NCBI GenBank assembly: GCA_900323505.1
Contig: OOIN01000047.1
Location: 496,001-560,000 of the forward strand
Length of the DNA: 64,000 nucleotides
Direction of reading: 5' to 3'
DNA from: Ustilago trichophora
Taxonomy: Eukaryota; Basidiomycota; Ustilaginomycetes; Ustilaginales; Ustilaginaceae
Made by a program: the position numbers and the translations under genes. This document shows positions 1-10,800 of the stretch, piece after piece; position 1 is the stretch's first letter; each line of letters begins with the position of its first letter. The notes under the pieces were generated by a model, which did no database searches, was not told where the DNA came from, and saw only the letters and a list, made by a program, of their open reading frames with translations.

Positions 1-3000
1 GCGCTGTCATTGCGTCCAGCCAGTGTTGAGCTCGTGGGAACAAGTATCTTTTCCCCCATCACACCAGCTACCAGCTCACCACCCTTGTTGGGCGACTTTG
101 GTCGAGCTCCCCACTCAGCGGAAGAGCCGTTACCTCTCACGCCAATCAGTGCGACTCGCAGAGGAGCTGCTGTCAGCCGCGTCCCCGATGTCAGCACGCC
201 TTCTTCGACTTCTTCCCCTCTGAACGGCTCCTCTGACGAATCGGCAGCGATCCGAAGAGCTGCGTCCACCTCAGCTGCGCGTGCAACTACAAAGCAGCAG
301 AGCAAGGAAGTACTTCGACGCACTCCTACCACCGCTACAGCTGCTGTCCACTCTCCTTCGCATGCGTCGAATGCCACACCGGTACAGACACGGCGAGCAA
401 GATCGCATTCGAATCGGTCTTTCCGAGCCTCTACATCACTCGCCTCCCTCGGACCACCGCCTTTCCCACCTCCCAACGAGCCGCTTCCTTCACCAGCACT
501 CAGCCCTTCTTTCCACCAACACTCGTTGGCTTCCACATCTGCTTATCAGACGCCAAACGATGCCGATTCGACACTCAGCAAGGCGCAGCGCACCAGACCG
601 TCGGCTTCATCGATCGATTACAGTGAAGCCGCTCGCTCGCTCCGGTCTAGAACGACACAGACGCACCGCAGCAGCTTGGACAGCTTTAAAACGGCAAATT
701 CCGACACTCACAGCATTGGTGATGGGACAAATTGGGCAGCAGGAGAGATGGAGCAACTTCCACCGGTACCACCGCTCCAACGCTACCAAGCGCTCTTTCC
801 CGGCCAGGACGACTGGCCTACCCTTCCTCAGCAAGCCACTGGCACCACTTCCATGCTCACAGCATCGACACTGACCTCGGTACCGATGACACTGAGCAAC
901 ACCGTGGGCTCCTCAGCAACAACCATGACATGGAGCATGTCCGATCATTCTACACCTTCTTGCCACCACTCGCCATTGACACCCTTCACGCCAGTCTTTT
1001 CAGACATGATGCCAGGCACTGCCAACAGCTCCAAGACGCAATTCACAGCCATCACGCGCCCGTCTATCTCCAGTGAGATGCAGACCAAGATCGCCACTCA
1101 CACCGAAATGAGCTCTCTCGGCGAGGCCGCTGCCACGCTCAAGGAGGCCTCGACGAGCGCTGACGAGGAGCCAGGCAGGGGCAATCGCAATACTGAGCAG
1201 TGGATTCTAACGCAACGTGAGCGAAAGGCACTTCTCCAACACGATGAGCTCGCTTCGCACCAGCGTCTGCTTGAGACTGATCAGGCGGCGGTGAGGCTGT
1301 CCATCCGTGCAGATGAGAGGACTAGCCAGGTTCTGCTGCCTTCCAAGTCCGAGTTGGAAGCTGCGGCCGAAGCTAGGTCGAGACAGGACTCGAGGAGTAC
1401 GGACGCAACGGATGACGACCAGCTCGCTGCGACACGCCAGACCATGGTGATCTCAACCGTATCGACGCCGGACGAGAGCGTAGAGCCGTTCCGCTTCATT
1501 TCAGGCCAACCATCGTTGATGCCAAGTCAAGCTGCCGCAATGGAGCGCGCTGCTTCGCACAACGTCACCAAGTCGAAAGCTGCAGCTGCAGCATCAATGA
1601 CACGCAATCGCAGTGGTACTACGGGGCCTTGGCCTCAGTCCCCACTGCTGCTTAACTTCAACGTCTCTCAGAACAGTGAGAAGCTAGGGGTACAGGATTC
1701 GATTGTATCGCCGGCCTTGACCACCATTGTCCACAGCCGTCATCCGACGCCACAGCTCGGTGACGCAGGCCAAAAGGTGGAATCGGACGCTGCACAGCGC
1801 GAGTCAGGCATCCAAGGTCTTGGCCTCGATTTTGACTATCCTTCCTCCAATGTGGCTCAGCGCAATTCCATCACCGAGGGCGGAAAAGGCTTTGCTCCGA
1901 TCACGACCGACCTCCTCCGCCAAGCCTCTCGATGCATGAATCGGTATCCGCATGACATTGCCTCTCCGCATCTCTCCATTCAAATGTCGCCCGAAAGGGA
2001 CACCTTGCACCGCACGCGATCCAAGTCCAAAGAAGCCATTCTGACCCGCGGTAGCCGTCAGAACCTCGACCCTAGCCTCAGCGCCAACGTGGGTGGTCCA
2101 AGCCCTGTCCTTCCCAACGACTGTCGCTCGCCGCGAACGGTGAGTGGCAAAGAAGTTGGCAGCAGCGCTCCTGGCGGCCTAAGCGCACTCGTCAATGGCC
2201 CCCTCGCTAACGATGTTGCCGTGCACCGTGCGCAATTGCCTACCGATCGCACCTTGCTCCACTCCCAGAGCATCGCTTCTTCGATCTCTGCTTTCGTATA
2301 TAATGCTACCCCTGCGGCTCTCGCCACCACCACCACCACCAACGCCATCACAGATGCCGATCAACACTACCGATACCTTGACGTATCGAGCAAGCCCAAG
2401 ACAGGAAGCTTCGGATGGCGCCGCAACAACTCCCGTCGCAGCCGAGACCACGCCCAAACGCTAGGACTTGGCATGCGACCATCCACCGAAAACGCCGCGG
2501 ATGGTGTCAAATTCGTCAATATCGACTTGGACGATGGGGGGCTCGAGACCGAGGTTGCACTCGATCGCGATGATGTAGCGAAAAGGGGAGAGGGCGCAAA
2601 AGCGGGTCAGTGGGTGAACAAACTGTGGAGCGCTATGGCATCTCCCAGACGCACGTCGTTCAACTTGGCTGCTGCTCCGAACGGTGATCGCAGTGTCGAT
2701 CTCGAGCTCGCCAACAACAGCAGCTCGCCAAGCGGCGAAGCAAAAGTTGAGCAGACCGCACCCGCACCAGCGTCGAAAGAAGGCGAGAGGACCGCTTCGA
2801 GGGGCTCGTTCCGTCCGCTATCGCTGGTAGAGAAGAGACAGAGCAGTGGGAGATACAACCTGGACATGTCAAGGCAGAGGTTCCGCTCTCCGACACCGGG
2901 AGAAGATGACGAGATGGCGGAGAAGGATGCTCGTGCAGTAGCGCTGCGCTTGCTCGCTGGATCGCCTCGACTTGCCGCTCTTGCGGGAGAGGGAGCTGGT

Positions 3001-4971
3001 GATGCGACCGGTCAAGAGACGGCGGATCGTGCAGATCTCTCAGCGGAAGAGAGGGAGAAGGAACGCATCGAAGCACTCAAGAAGCTCCGCAGGATGAGCG
3101 CAGTCGAGCGCCAGAGAAAGCGCAGTTCGGGTATTGGGTATATTACTTCCTCATCTGCCGCTGTTGAGTTGACTCGTTTGCCTTATGTGCACGATACGAG
3201 CGACGATGGTGTTCAGCAAGATGAGGAGACATCGATTCGTCATGCCGGTCTGTCAAGAGCGGGGAGTGTCAAGAACAAGAGAATGTCGCTCACCGTTTTT
3301 GGCGGAAAAGAACGGGCGAGCACACTTCCAGTGCCGACGGCAAGCGATGCCGCAGCAAGCGGACCCGAAAGGGCATGGCTCGACGCGATGCGCTCGCCCA
3401 GGGTAGCAGATAGCCCCACCGGCTTCACACCTCGATTGACGTTTCAACCTCACGACTGGGGTGCTGCTCAGCAGCAGCAGCAGCAGCAGCAGCAGAATAT
3501 GTACGCTGATCACCAACCTTCAACCGCTGCTGCGAACCACATACCCCTACTGCTATCCAGCAGCGCCACTGCCACGCGCCAGGCTCGAGCCCCGACGACG
3601 GCCGACGATCATGGTTTGACGCTAACGGAACTCGACCGGGCCCGTGACGAGATGCGCCGGCTTGCAGGTCAAGGCATGACTTGGCAAGAGAACGAATTCG
3701 CTCCAGAGGAAGGCGAGACATTCCACACGCCCATGCCGGATGCTTCTGACAATTGGGCCGATGCCGGTTATCAAGATCGCAGCCAGTACGCCGATGCGCA
3801 TCAGGCACCGTATGATCAGGTCCCGCACAACCAAGCTTCAGCATTGGGCGACTTTGGCATCAGCCCCGAGAAGAATCACGCCAAGCTACACCGGCGCACC
3901 CGCACAGCCCGATTTGCAGTTGATGATCATCTCCATCAGCACGTTGGAGAGTACGATGACGACCAGCAGCCCACAGTATCCATCTTTACTCGTAGCCACC
4001 ATCATCGTGGTGCATCTGGAGGCTTTTCTCTCCACGCCCAAGCACCACCGATGGTGACCAACCGGAGCAGATCGAAGCGCCGCGCTGCAAATCCCCATGC
4101 TGCAGTGGGCGGCCATGGCCTCTTTGCCACCCCAGCATCACTGTTGGACAGCAACACGCCGAGCAAGAACATGTTCTGGGCTGGATTCCTCGGCATGCCG
4201 TGGCTGTGGATGATCGGCGGATGGTATCTGACTCCTGATGGTCAGCTTCGACATCCCTCTGCGGACGAGCGTAAAGTGGATGTGTGGCAGCACGAACCGA
4301 GTATGCAACACAACTCTCCTAACGGAAGCCCGAACCCAGGCTCGAGCTCAACCACGTTTGGCAACTCGAGCTGCGACCAAGGCTGGGGAGCCGGAGTGCC
4401 CGCCGAAATTGGTCTAGGACTGACCGGTATGCCCAGCGCCACATCCTACGCTGCATCCTCCACCAACACCGCCAGTAGTGCTAAAACCACCGCTTCGGAT
4501 CCCAACAAGCCTCCGCCTTCCAAAGTGCGCAAGAGTAAGACCCGCAGCTTGGGCTCTTTGCTCGACACCAATCCTCAAGTCAGTTTCTACCAGTCTCCCG
4601 TCCGGGTTGTTGCAGAGCCACAGCCCAGTTTCGCCGGCGTTTGGCGTGCGCAGCCGATGGAACCTTTGGCTGAAACCGAAGAACCTCGCCGAAGCCGACT
4701 CTTTGCTGCCGGCTCTCCGTTCTCCGGCGAGGGAGAGCAAGTCTTGTTTGCCCCATCGCCTGCGTCGACGTCGACCTTTGTCGCCGAGCCAAAAGCTGCG
4801 GAGGAGGTAGAGACCAAGGTTGGTTATCAAGTAGCGGTCGCGCAAAGGGGAGCGCAGTGGAAGGATCTCGAGCGTTATGTGCTTCTGAATAGGGTAGCCG
4901 CGATTTTGAGCGGAGTGTTGGTGTTTGCTGGATTTACAGGGGCGGTGTATGCGGTCGTGACGAATTTTTAA
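1..4971 (+). CDS. Large serine-rich protein with two C-terminal membrane segments (5' end outside window)
   Basis: The frame is open from base 1. The first in-frame ATG is only at about 748 and codon use before it already looks coding, so the true start lies upstream of the window. At least 1656 codons are present. Most of the protein is low-complexity and rich in Ser, Thr, Ala and Pro, with a run of about nine glutamines near 3469-3495. Two hydrophobic stretches stand out near the C-terminus. One, around 4168-4230, contains FWAGFLGMPWLWMIGGWYL. The other is the last 25 or so residues (LSGVLVFAGFTGAVYAVV). They are separated by about 220 hydrophilic residues. This suggests a mostly cytosolic, phosphorylatable tail protein anchored in a membrane by its C-terminus. 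No catalytic motif was recognised. Function is unknown; I am confident it is a gene, not of its role. Confidence 0.8.
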   Translation, partial: ALSLRPASVELVGTSIFSPITPATSSPPLLGDFGRAPHSAEEPLPLTPISATRRGAAVSRVPDVSTPSSTSSPLNGSSDESAAIRRAASTSAARATTKQQSKEVLRRTPTTATAAVHSPSHASNATPVQTRRARSHSNRSFRASTSLASLGPPPFPPPNEPLPSPALSPSFHQHSLASTSAYQTPNDADSTLSKAQRTRPSASSIDYSEAARSLRSRTTQTHRSSLDSFKTANSDTHSIGDGTNWAAGEMEQLPPVPPLQRYQALFPGQDDWPTLPQQATGTTSMLTASTLTSVPMTLSNTVGSSATTMTWSMSDHSTPSCHHSPLTPFTPVFSDMMPGTANSSKTQFTAITRPSISSEMQTKIATHTEMSSLGEAAATLKEASTSADEEPGRGNRNTEQWILTQRERKALLQHDELASHQRLLETDQAAVRLSIRADERTSQVLLPSKSELEAAAEARSRQDSRSTDATDDDQLAATRQTMVISTVSTPDESVEPFRFISGQPSLMPSQAAAMERAASHNVTKSKAAAAASMTRNRSGTTGPWPQSPLLLNFNVSQNSEKLGVQDSIVSPALTTIVHSRHPTPQLGDAGQKVESDAAQRESGIQGLGLDFDYPSSNVAQRNSITEGGKGFAPITTDLLRQASRCMNRYPHDIASPHLSIQMSPERDTLHRTRSKSKEAILTRGSRQNLDPSLSANVGGPSPVLPNDCRSPRTVSGKEVGSSAPGGLSALVNGPLANDVAVHRAQLPTDRTLLHSQSIASSISAFVYNATPAALATTTTTNAITDADQHYRYLDVSSKPKTGSFGWRRNNSRRSRDHAQTLGLGMRPSTENAADGVKFVNIDLDDGGLETEVALDRDDVAKRGEGAKAGQWVNKLWSAMASPRRTSFNLAAAPNGDRSVDLELANNSSSPSGEAKVEQTAPAPASKEGERTASRGSFRPLSLVEKRQSSGRYNLDMSRQRFRSPTPGEDDEMAEKDARAVALRLLAGSPRLAALAGEGAGDATGQETADRADLSAEEREKERIEALKKLRRMSAVERQRKRSSGIGYITSSSAAVELTRLPYVHDTSDDGVQQDEETSIRHAGLSRAGSVKNKRMSLTVFGGKERASTLPVPTASDAAASGPERAWLDAMRSPRVADSPTGFTPRLTFQPHDWGAAQQQQQQQQQNMYADHQPSTAAANHIPLLLSSSATATRQARAPTTADDHGLTLTELDRARDEMRRLAGQGMTWQENEFAPEEGETFHTPMPDASDNWADAGYQDRSQYADAHQAPYDQVPHNQASALGDFGISPEKNHAKLHRRTRTARFAVDDHLHQHVGEYDDDQQPTVSIFTRSHHHRGASGGFSLHAQAPPMVTNRSRSKRRAANPHAAVGGHGLFATPASLLDSNTPSKNMFWAGFLGMPWLWMIGGWYLTPDGQLRHPSADERKVDVWQHEPSMQHNSPNGSPNPGSSSTTFGNSSCDQGWGAGVPAEIGLGLTGMPSATSYAASSTNTASSAKTTASDPNKPPPSKVRKSKTRSLGSLLDTNPQVSFYQSPVRVVAEPQPSFAGVWRAQPMEPLAETEEPRRSRLFAAGSPFSGEGEQVLFAPSPASTSTFVAEPKAAEEVETKVGYQVAVAQRGAQWKDLERYVLLNRVAAILSGVLVFAGFTGAVYAVVTNF
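3469..3495 (+). repeat. CAG repeat coding for polyglutamine
   Basis: Nine CAG codons in a row inside the serine-rich gene encode a short glutamine run. Confidence 0.9.
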
Positions 4972-4988
4972 GACGCCTGCTAGGGTGG

Positions 4989-5060
4989 TTGCGTGTGCGA
5001 GCGATGGGCAAGAGATTGGATGATAGGATCAGAGGTAGGTATGAGAGGCTTGGTCATCTT

Positions 5061-5114
<54 letters not shown>

Positions 5115-5666
5115 CAAAATCAGCAAAAAGTGAAAAGTGCAGCCGAAGTTTTCGAGCATCCGCACCAAAGACGAGAACTGCATCGACAACAAGAACAATG
5201 TCGGGTCGAAAAAGAGGTTGGACAGAAGAAAGGCTTGACCTCGTAGGATGCCGTGCGGTGGTTGGCCGGTCAACCGCCGCCCGAGTCTCCCACAAAGCCG
5301 ACGAAGAGCGTTTCTCCCTCAACTGGCACTGCCGAGGCTGCTGCAACGGGCAACAGCAACAGTGGTTCACTGTTGCTAGCCGGAGCAGCAGCTGCCTTTG
5401 CCAGTACCAACACCTCAACCTCTTCTGGCCTCGGTAACCTGCTCACAACCTTCCTCCTCAACCCCACCTCCAACTCTATCGCCACTGCTGCCACTTCTAC
5501 CATCACCCAAGAAGGCACTGCAGCACTATCGGCAGTTTCACACCTCGTCTTTCTCCGTGCCATCTTTCGCATCATCTTTCGCGTCATTGTTCTAGTCCGC
5601 GTTGCCCGGTTCCGAAACTCGGCAACGCCGATCTCGGCGCTCGTGCTCAACCAGCTGCTTCGCTGA
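4989..5666 (+). pseudogene. Polyglutamine-bearing frame broken by one stop; possible decayed or mis-spliced gene
   Basis: One reading frame stays open from 4989 to 5666 except for a single TAG at 5244-5246. The first half holds a glutamine run (5061-5117) and a charged stretch. The second half is rich in Ala, Ser and Thr, strongly prefers C or T at third positions as local genes do, and ends in a hydrophobic and arginine-rich stretch. There is no in-frame ATG just after the stop; the apparent start at 5253 is GTG. The frame could be a broken small gene, an exon pair whose intron removes the TAG, or a 3' untranslated extension of the upstream gene, whose stop is only 18 bases before. No family was recognised. 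Confidence 0.3.
5061..5117 (+). repeat. CAG/CAA trinucleotide array
   Basis: Fifteen uninterrupted CAG units run from 5064 to 5108, followed by CAA-CAG-CAA. This is the longest pure CAG run in the window and lies just downstream of the serine-rich gene. Confidence 0.9.
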
Positions 5667-6220
5667 AACTCCATCGCCATCGACATCGACATCGCCATCG
5701 AATCATTCTTGCTGCTGCCGCGGTTGCTGTTGGAGAAGAGAGCTTCTCATACTGACATCTGTCCAACTCTCGTCGCTGCGGGGGTAGACGATCACTCAAG
5801 GGAGTCTGCACGAGGCAGGCGTGCATTTGTTAAAAAGGCTCTTCTGTAGTTCAACTAGTTGGAGGTTCTTCGCTTTCGCTTTCTTCTTACATGCTTAGTT
5901 TTTTGTTATGTTCTTTTTTTCATCATCTCATAATGGTGTACGATGTGTTAATTTGCAATAGTGTTAGCAGCTTTGTGCTGCTCCTCTTACCTTTCTTGCC
6001 ACATCTGTTCGGATGTTGAGGATGAGCGAAGAGCAAACGGGAAGAACGTTGACACGCTGCCAAGCCACAGTCACAGTCTGCGAGTGATTTCCGACTTCCG
6101 ATCATTTTGCCGAGTGGAGGAACGCGAAGAACCAACTTCTCTCTATTTGTCTCTCTCACCCCCTCTTCTCTTCTACCATACCATATCACCTAGCCTCTTG
6201 ACGCCTCCCTTTCGCCAAAG

Positions 6221-7660
6221 ATGAAACCGTCGATTTTTGCAGACGCAGTGATCACCGCCTCTCAGACGCACGATGGTCACTCTCTCGCGCAGCTTTTCGC
6301 CATCGGTGGACCGGTAGCAGCCTCGGTCCTGCTCGAACTGGGCGATGCTCGACCTCACCGTATCATTTCTTCCCTTCGCAGGTGTTCGGGATACTTGGCT
6401 AGTCCGTGGGAAGACATGTGTATGCATCACTTGACTGCGCTCTACTCGTTTTCGCTCGCTTCATCCATGACTGGTTACTCGAGCGATGCTGTGGATGGCG
6501 AAGGAAAGACGAGAGCCGAGAGGCTCGGCGAGGCGTTTGACGCGTACAATGCCGCCGTGACCGCCTTCTTGCGTCACTTTGCAACCTTGACCCCGGGAAG
6601 ATGGGCTGTCCCTTTACTGCGTATTTTGTGTCTCAATCTGCGATGGTTGGCGGTTCAAGCCGATACCGCAGCTCTAGAGGTCATTCAAAAACCTTTACCT
6701 CCTACCGTGAACAACAACAACAACAACAACACCAGTCAAGCCGTCGCCAACGCCATCTCAAACATGCCTACTTCTACCTCTTCCTCTTCGACAGTCCGGA
6801 CCTCGAGCATCGCCAACAAGAAACTGGAAGAATGCGCTCGACAACTCAACAAAGCTTTTACAGCCTGTATTGCAGATCGCAATTCCGAGTTGGAAGAAAG
6901 TCGGAAATGGGGAACCTACGAAATCGTTGGATTGGTATTCAAGACGTACTTTCGGCTCAAATCCGTTTCACTCTGTCGGAATATTCTTCGTGCCATCAAT
7001 GCCGCCGTCTTACCGGAGCTCGGCAGTTTCCCACGTAGTCAACAGGTTACGTTTCGATACTACGTTGGCGTGTTGGCGTTTCTCAATGAAGAATACGATC
7101 GAGCCGAGGCGGAGCTAGGATCTGCTCTACAACTGTGTCACAAAGACGCCACAACAAATCAGACTCTCATCTTAACTTATTTGATTCCGGTTAAGCTTTT
7201 AAAAGGATTCCTCCCACATCCTGCCTTACTAACCGCCATTGGTGGTGGAAAACTTATCGCCTATACACCCTTTATCACCGCACTACGTCAAGGAGACGTA
7301 AAATCATTCGATACACTACTCACACAATCTAATATCGAATCTTGGCTCGTTAAAAAAGGCACGTTCATAGCAATGGAACGTGTACGTGAAGCAACTTTAA
7401 GAACCCTCCTAAAACGTATCTGGTTATCTTTACCTTCTCAATCACCAAAAACTAGGCTGTCCATATCAACGATTCATCACGCCACAGCCTCCCATCTAGT
7501 CAATTTAAATTACACCTTGAAGGATCTAGAATGGTTCATCGCGACTCTAATCTTTAAAGGCTTCATAAAAGGTTACATTGCTCATCAAAGAGGCGTCCTA
7601 GTCTTGAGTGCAAAAGACCCTTTTCCAAGATTAGCAACCGTACCTATCATCACAACTTGA
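6221..7660 (+). CDS. CSN12: CSN12-like PCI-domain protein
   Basis: The 479-residue protein matches the Csn12/PCID2/Thp1 group. Helical repeats in the first half lead to a stretch around residues 228-300 (GTYEIVGLVFKTYFRLK, then YYVGVLAFLNEEYDRAE) and to a C-terminal PCI winged-helix region around 320-460. In yeast, Csn12 was named as a COP9 signalosome subunit and also pairs with the TREX-2-like factor Thp3 in mRNA processing; either role is possible here. A low-complexity insert with seven asparagines lies near residues 160-190. The start is the first ATG, after a pyrimidine-rich leader. The gene converges on CAND1, 208 bp away. The last 170 codons use AAA, TTA and other A/T-rich codons much more than the first part, which is odd but keeps the frame and the domain. 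Confidence 0.85.
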   Translation: MKPSIFADAVITASQTHDGHSLAQLFAIGGPVAASVLLELGDARPHRIISSLRRCSGYLASPWEDMCMHHLTALYSFSLASSMTGYSSDAVDGEGKTRAERLGEAFDAYNAAVTAFLRHFATLTPGRWAVPLLRILCLNLRWLAVQADTAALEVIQKPLPPTVNNNNNNNTSQAVANAISNMPTSTSSSSTVRTSSIANKKLEECARQLNKAFTACIADRNSELEESRKWGTYEIVGLVFKTYFRLKSVSLCRNILRAINAAVLPELGSFPRSQQVTFRYYVGVLAFLNEEYDRAEAELGSALQLCHKDATTNQTLILTYLIPVKLLKGFLPHPALLTAIGGGKLIAYTPFITALRQGDVKSFDTLLTQSNIESWLVKKGTFIAMERVREATLRTLLKRIWLSLPSQSPKTRLSISTIHHATASHLVNLNYTLKDLEWFIATLIFKGFIKGYIAHQRGVLVLSAKDPFPRLATVPIITT

Positions 7661-7743
7661 TGAAATTTCAATTATAAGTGTCTTCTTTCCCTCATCGCAA
7701 TCAAAACTCCGTCCAACCACCATTGACTTTTTGTTGAGATTGT

Positions 7744-7774
7744 AAAAAAAAAAAAAAAAGAAAAAAAAAAAAAA
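7744..7774. repeat. Poly(A) tract between convergent genes
   Basis: Thirty-one bases are all A except one G at 7760. The tract sits in the 208 bp between the stops of the CSN12-like gene and CAND1, so it is downstream sequence for both and may help end transcription. Confidence 0.85.
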
Positions 7775-7868
7775 GGACATGCTTTGTGGATGAGATCGAT
7801 CAAATTCAACCTGCTATGTGAATCACAATCAACTTCTGCAGTCCATCCGCACCATGTCTCAGCGGTGT

Positions 7869-10800
7869 TTAAGAGGAGCTGTTCAAACTAGCCTCTACCT
7901 CTCTCCACAGCGCTCCAGGTTGCCCATTCTGCCCTTGACCAACCGCCCCTTTGGCCTCCTGTACAACCGCCGCAAACTTGCCCGCGCCCACAACCCCCAC
8001 AGTCCCCTCAAACTCTCTACACACCACCACCAACATCTTGTAGATAAACCTCTGCAACTCTCCTTGCTTTTCGATCTCCTGCTTGGTAGCCGTCTCCTTC
8101 AACTTGCTCCTCAACGTTGCACCCACCGGTTCGGCCAACTCTTCCAGCCTCGCCCCCAAAACACCTCTCACAGCGTTGGATCGGAGCTCGACGAGCTTGA
8201 TAATCATGAGATAGCAGAGAGTCTTGATGCCATCGTCGCTATCGCTGAGACCGGCGATGACGCGATCCAGATAGTCGGGAAGGTGGAGTCGACTCCATAG
8301 CGAGTCGAGGAGTTGGTACATGGTCTCGTAGGCGTTCTTGCGCAAATCGAGGCCATCGTCGGTGACAATCTGGAAAGGACCCATGGCAACTTTGCGCAAT
8401 AGCTCGGCACGGATGTGCGTTTCGCTGTACAGCAAAGGCAAGAGGGTGGGCAGATGGTCGCGGATCAAGTAGGGCTTGTTGTGCGCCGCAGAGTTGAGGG
8501 CAAACGTAGCGTGACGTCGAACTTCCAGTTCGGAATCGCTGAGAAGCGAGAGGAAGTCGACCAGAACGGGAGACAGCAGCTCGTCATACGCCGCACTGGT
8601 CTCGGTAGAGAGTGTGAATCGGATGGCAGCCAGCACGGTCGCACGGACGGACATGGAAGGTGAGCGAAGTCGTTCCTGCAACATGGGCAGGAATTTGGTC
8701 GGCTCGCTGAGGGTGAGTCTTGCCAAACATTCGGCGCCAATGGAACGGACTCCTTCCTCGTTTGTATCGCATGCATCAAAGAGGACCGGCCAGACTTGGT
8801 CGGCCACCACAGCGAGTTGCTCGGCAGATCCGTGGGTGATGAGCTCCTTGAGCGCGTGCAGAGATAGGAAGCGTTGGCTGGAAGCCTTGTCATCCGAGGG
8901 GGTGCGAATGTGCTGCTCAACAACCGGCAGGAAGACGGGGAGAGCGCCGACGGCCATATTTCCAACTGCAAAGGCGGCAGCCATCTTGACCTCCTCCGAG
9001 TCTGCAGCGTAGAAGCGCAGTACGCGATCCAGCAGCCCAGCACGGGTAGAAAAGTCATTGAATCGGCCAAGTTCGCCCAAGAGCAGCAGAGCAAAGTAGA
9101 CATCTGCATCCTTGGCACCGTCGTTCTCCAGCGTCGTGGTGGCCTTGGCAGCAACATTTCCAGAAGCAGCCTCAGAGACGGTGCACACAGCGCCGATGCA
9201 GCGTGAAACCGTCGAGTAGAGATGCGTCCCACTGACGGCGCCCTTGGACGCCTCTAAAGCAGCCAGCAGTTCGTCGACCGTTTCGGGCGCAGTGTCTGGC
9301 TGAGTACCGACGTAGAGGCGGAAGAATTCGAGCAACGACATCATCGCTGGACCTTGGGCGATGGGCATCCTCAGCACAGAGTAGATCTGTGGGAGCACCG
9401 AGACGCGCACCGAGTCGCATGTGACTGGGTCGTTGAGCAGGATCAGGTTGACACTGCGCAAGATGTGAGGCAAGAGATTCATGTCCATGTCGCCGTTGAC
9501 CAGCGGCTGCACTTCGGCCAGAATCGAGTTGGATGATGCGGTGCTGAGCTTTGTCGAAGATCGAGAGAGTGCGGCGGCGAGGCAATCAAAGGCAGCGAGA
9601 CGCAGCTGACGGTTGGACTTGCGAAGCAAGGTTGCCACCTCGGCAATCGAGCTCTGCAGAAAGGCATCGAACTCGGCACCGCTGCAAACCGGAGAGGCGG
9701 CAATCTGAGCGATGACCTTGACCGTAATGAAACGTGTCACCTCGTTGGTCAGACGGGCACTGAGCAACTCGAAGCATTCGCTGTGCTTCTCAGCCAGATC
9801 ATCACCAGCGTGAGCTAGAAGGACGCCGAGACAGGCGATGCCACGCTCCTTGATCTCCTGGTCCGAATCGAGGCGGTTGAGTCGGGCGACAGTCGCCGAG
9901 TAGATCTGCAGCAGGTACGGCTTATACTGACCAGGGCGGGCACTGTTGCCGCCTGCAGCTGCCGTGGCATCAAGTGGGCGAAGTACAGATACGAGCTGCG
10001 AGCAGGTGAGGAAGGCTTCGATGCAGCTTCGGTGCAATTTGTCCTCGATGGAAGCGGCTAGGATGGGCACGAGCTGAGGTAGCTGATCTTCAAAGCTCTT
10101 AGGCGAGTGAGTGAGGAAGAGGACGCGGAAGAAGCCGAGAACGTCGGCCTTGAGGTTGGATCCACCGGAGGCAGTCGACTCGGCGCCCTTGAGTGCCTTG
10201 TCGGTGTGTGCAAGGATGGAGCCGATGTGAGCTTCGAGTCCGCCGTGAAGCACGATGACGAGTTCTCGAAGGACAACAAAGCTCTTATGACGCGTGGGGA
10301 TCGACTTGGAGACAATCTCTCGGTTGAGAGCCTTGGCGATGGCAGGTACGAGCGCAATGAGCTGGCTGCGTGGCGATCCTTCGACAAGATCAGCGTCGGC
10401 TTCATGGCGCTTGCGCTTGAGCACGCCTGCAGCAGCCATGGCAGCAGCTTGGCTGGCAGAGGAAGCGTGGCTGAAGCCAATCACTTGGGTCGCTTGAGGA
10501 CCGCCAGCGTAAAGCTGCATCTGCTTGAGCAAGGCCAAGAACGTGTCGAGAACTTCGAGGCGGACACTCTCTTCCCGCTCTGAGAAGCGAGCGACGAGAA
10601 TTGGTGCCACGATCGTGACGTTCTGTGCGAGCAACTCTGGGCGGCTGGTGAGCGCTGCATTGAGCACTTTGGCTGACGCCCTTCGCACCTTCCAGGACAT
10701 GTCGTCGTCATCCGAATAGTCATCATCCAGAAGATCGTCATCTTGGTCGTCGTCGTCGTCATCAAAGTCTTGATCGGCGTCGCGCATCTCTTCGTCATCG

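Larger units (their letters stand above)
4972..6220. other. Intergenic stretch before CSN12-like gene
   Basis: It holds the broken polyglutamine frame (4989-5666) and then about 550 bases without a credible frame. T-rich patches lie near 5860-5930 and a pyrimidine-rich leader just before the ATG at 6221. The TACTGTA motif common elsewhere was not seen here. Confidence 0.6.

Noticed and set aside
10..12. TTG as start of the first gene
   Set aside because: The frame is open to the window edge and fungal genes start at ATG, so the gene is truncated at its 5' end instead.
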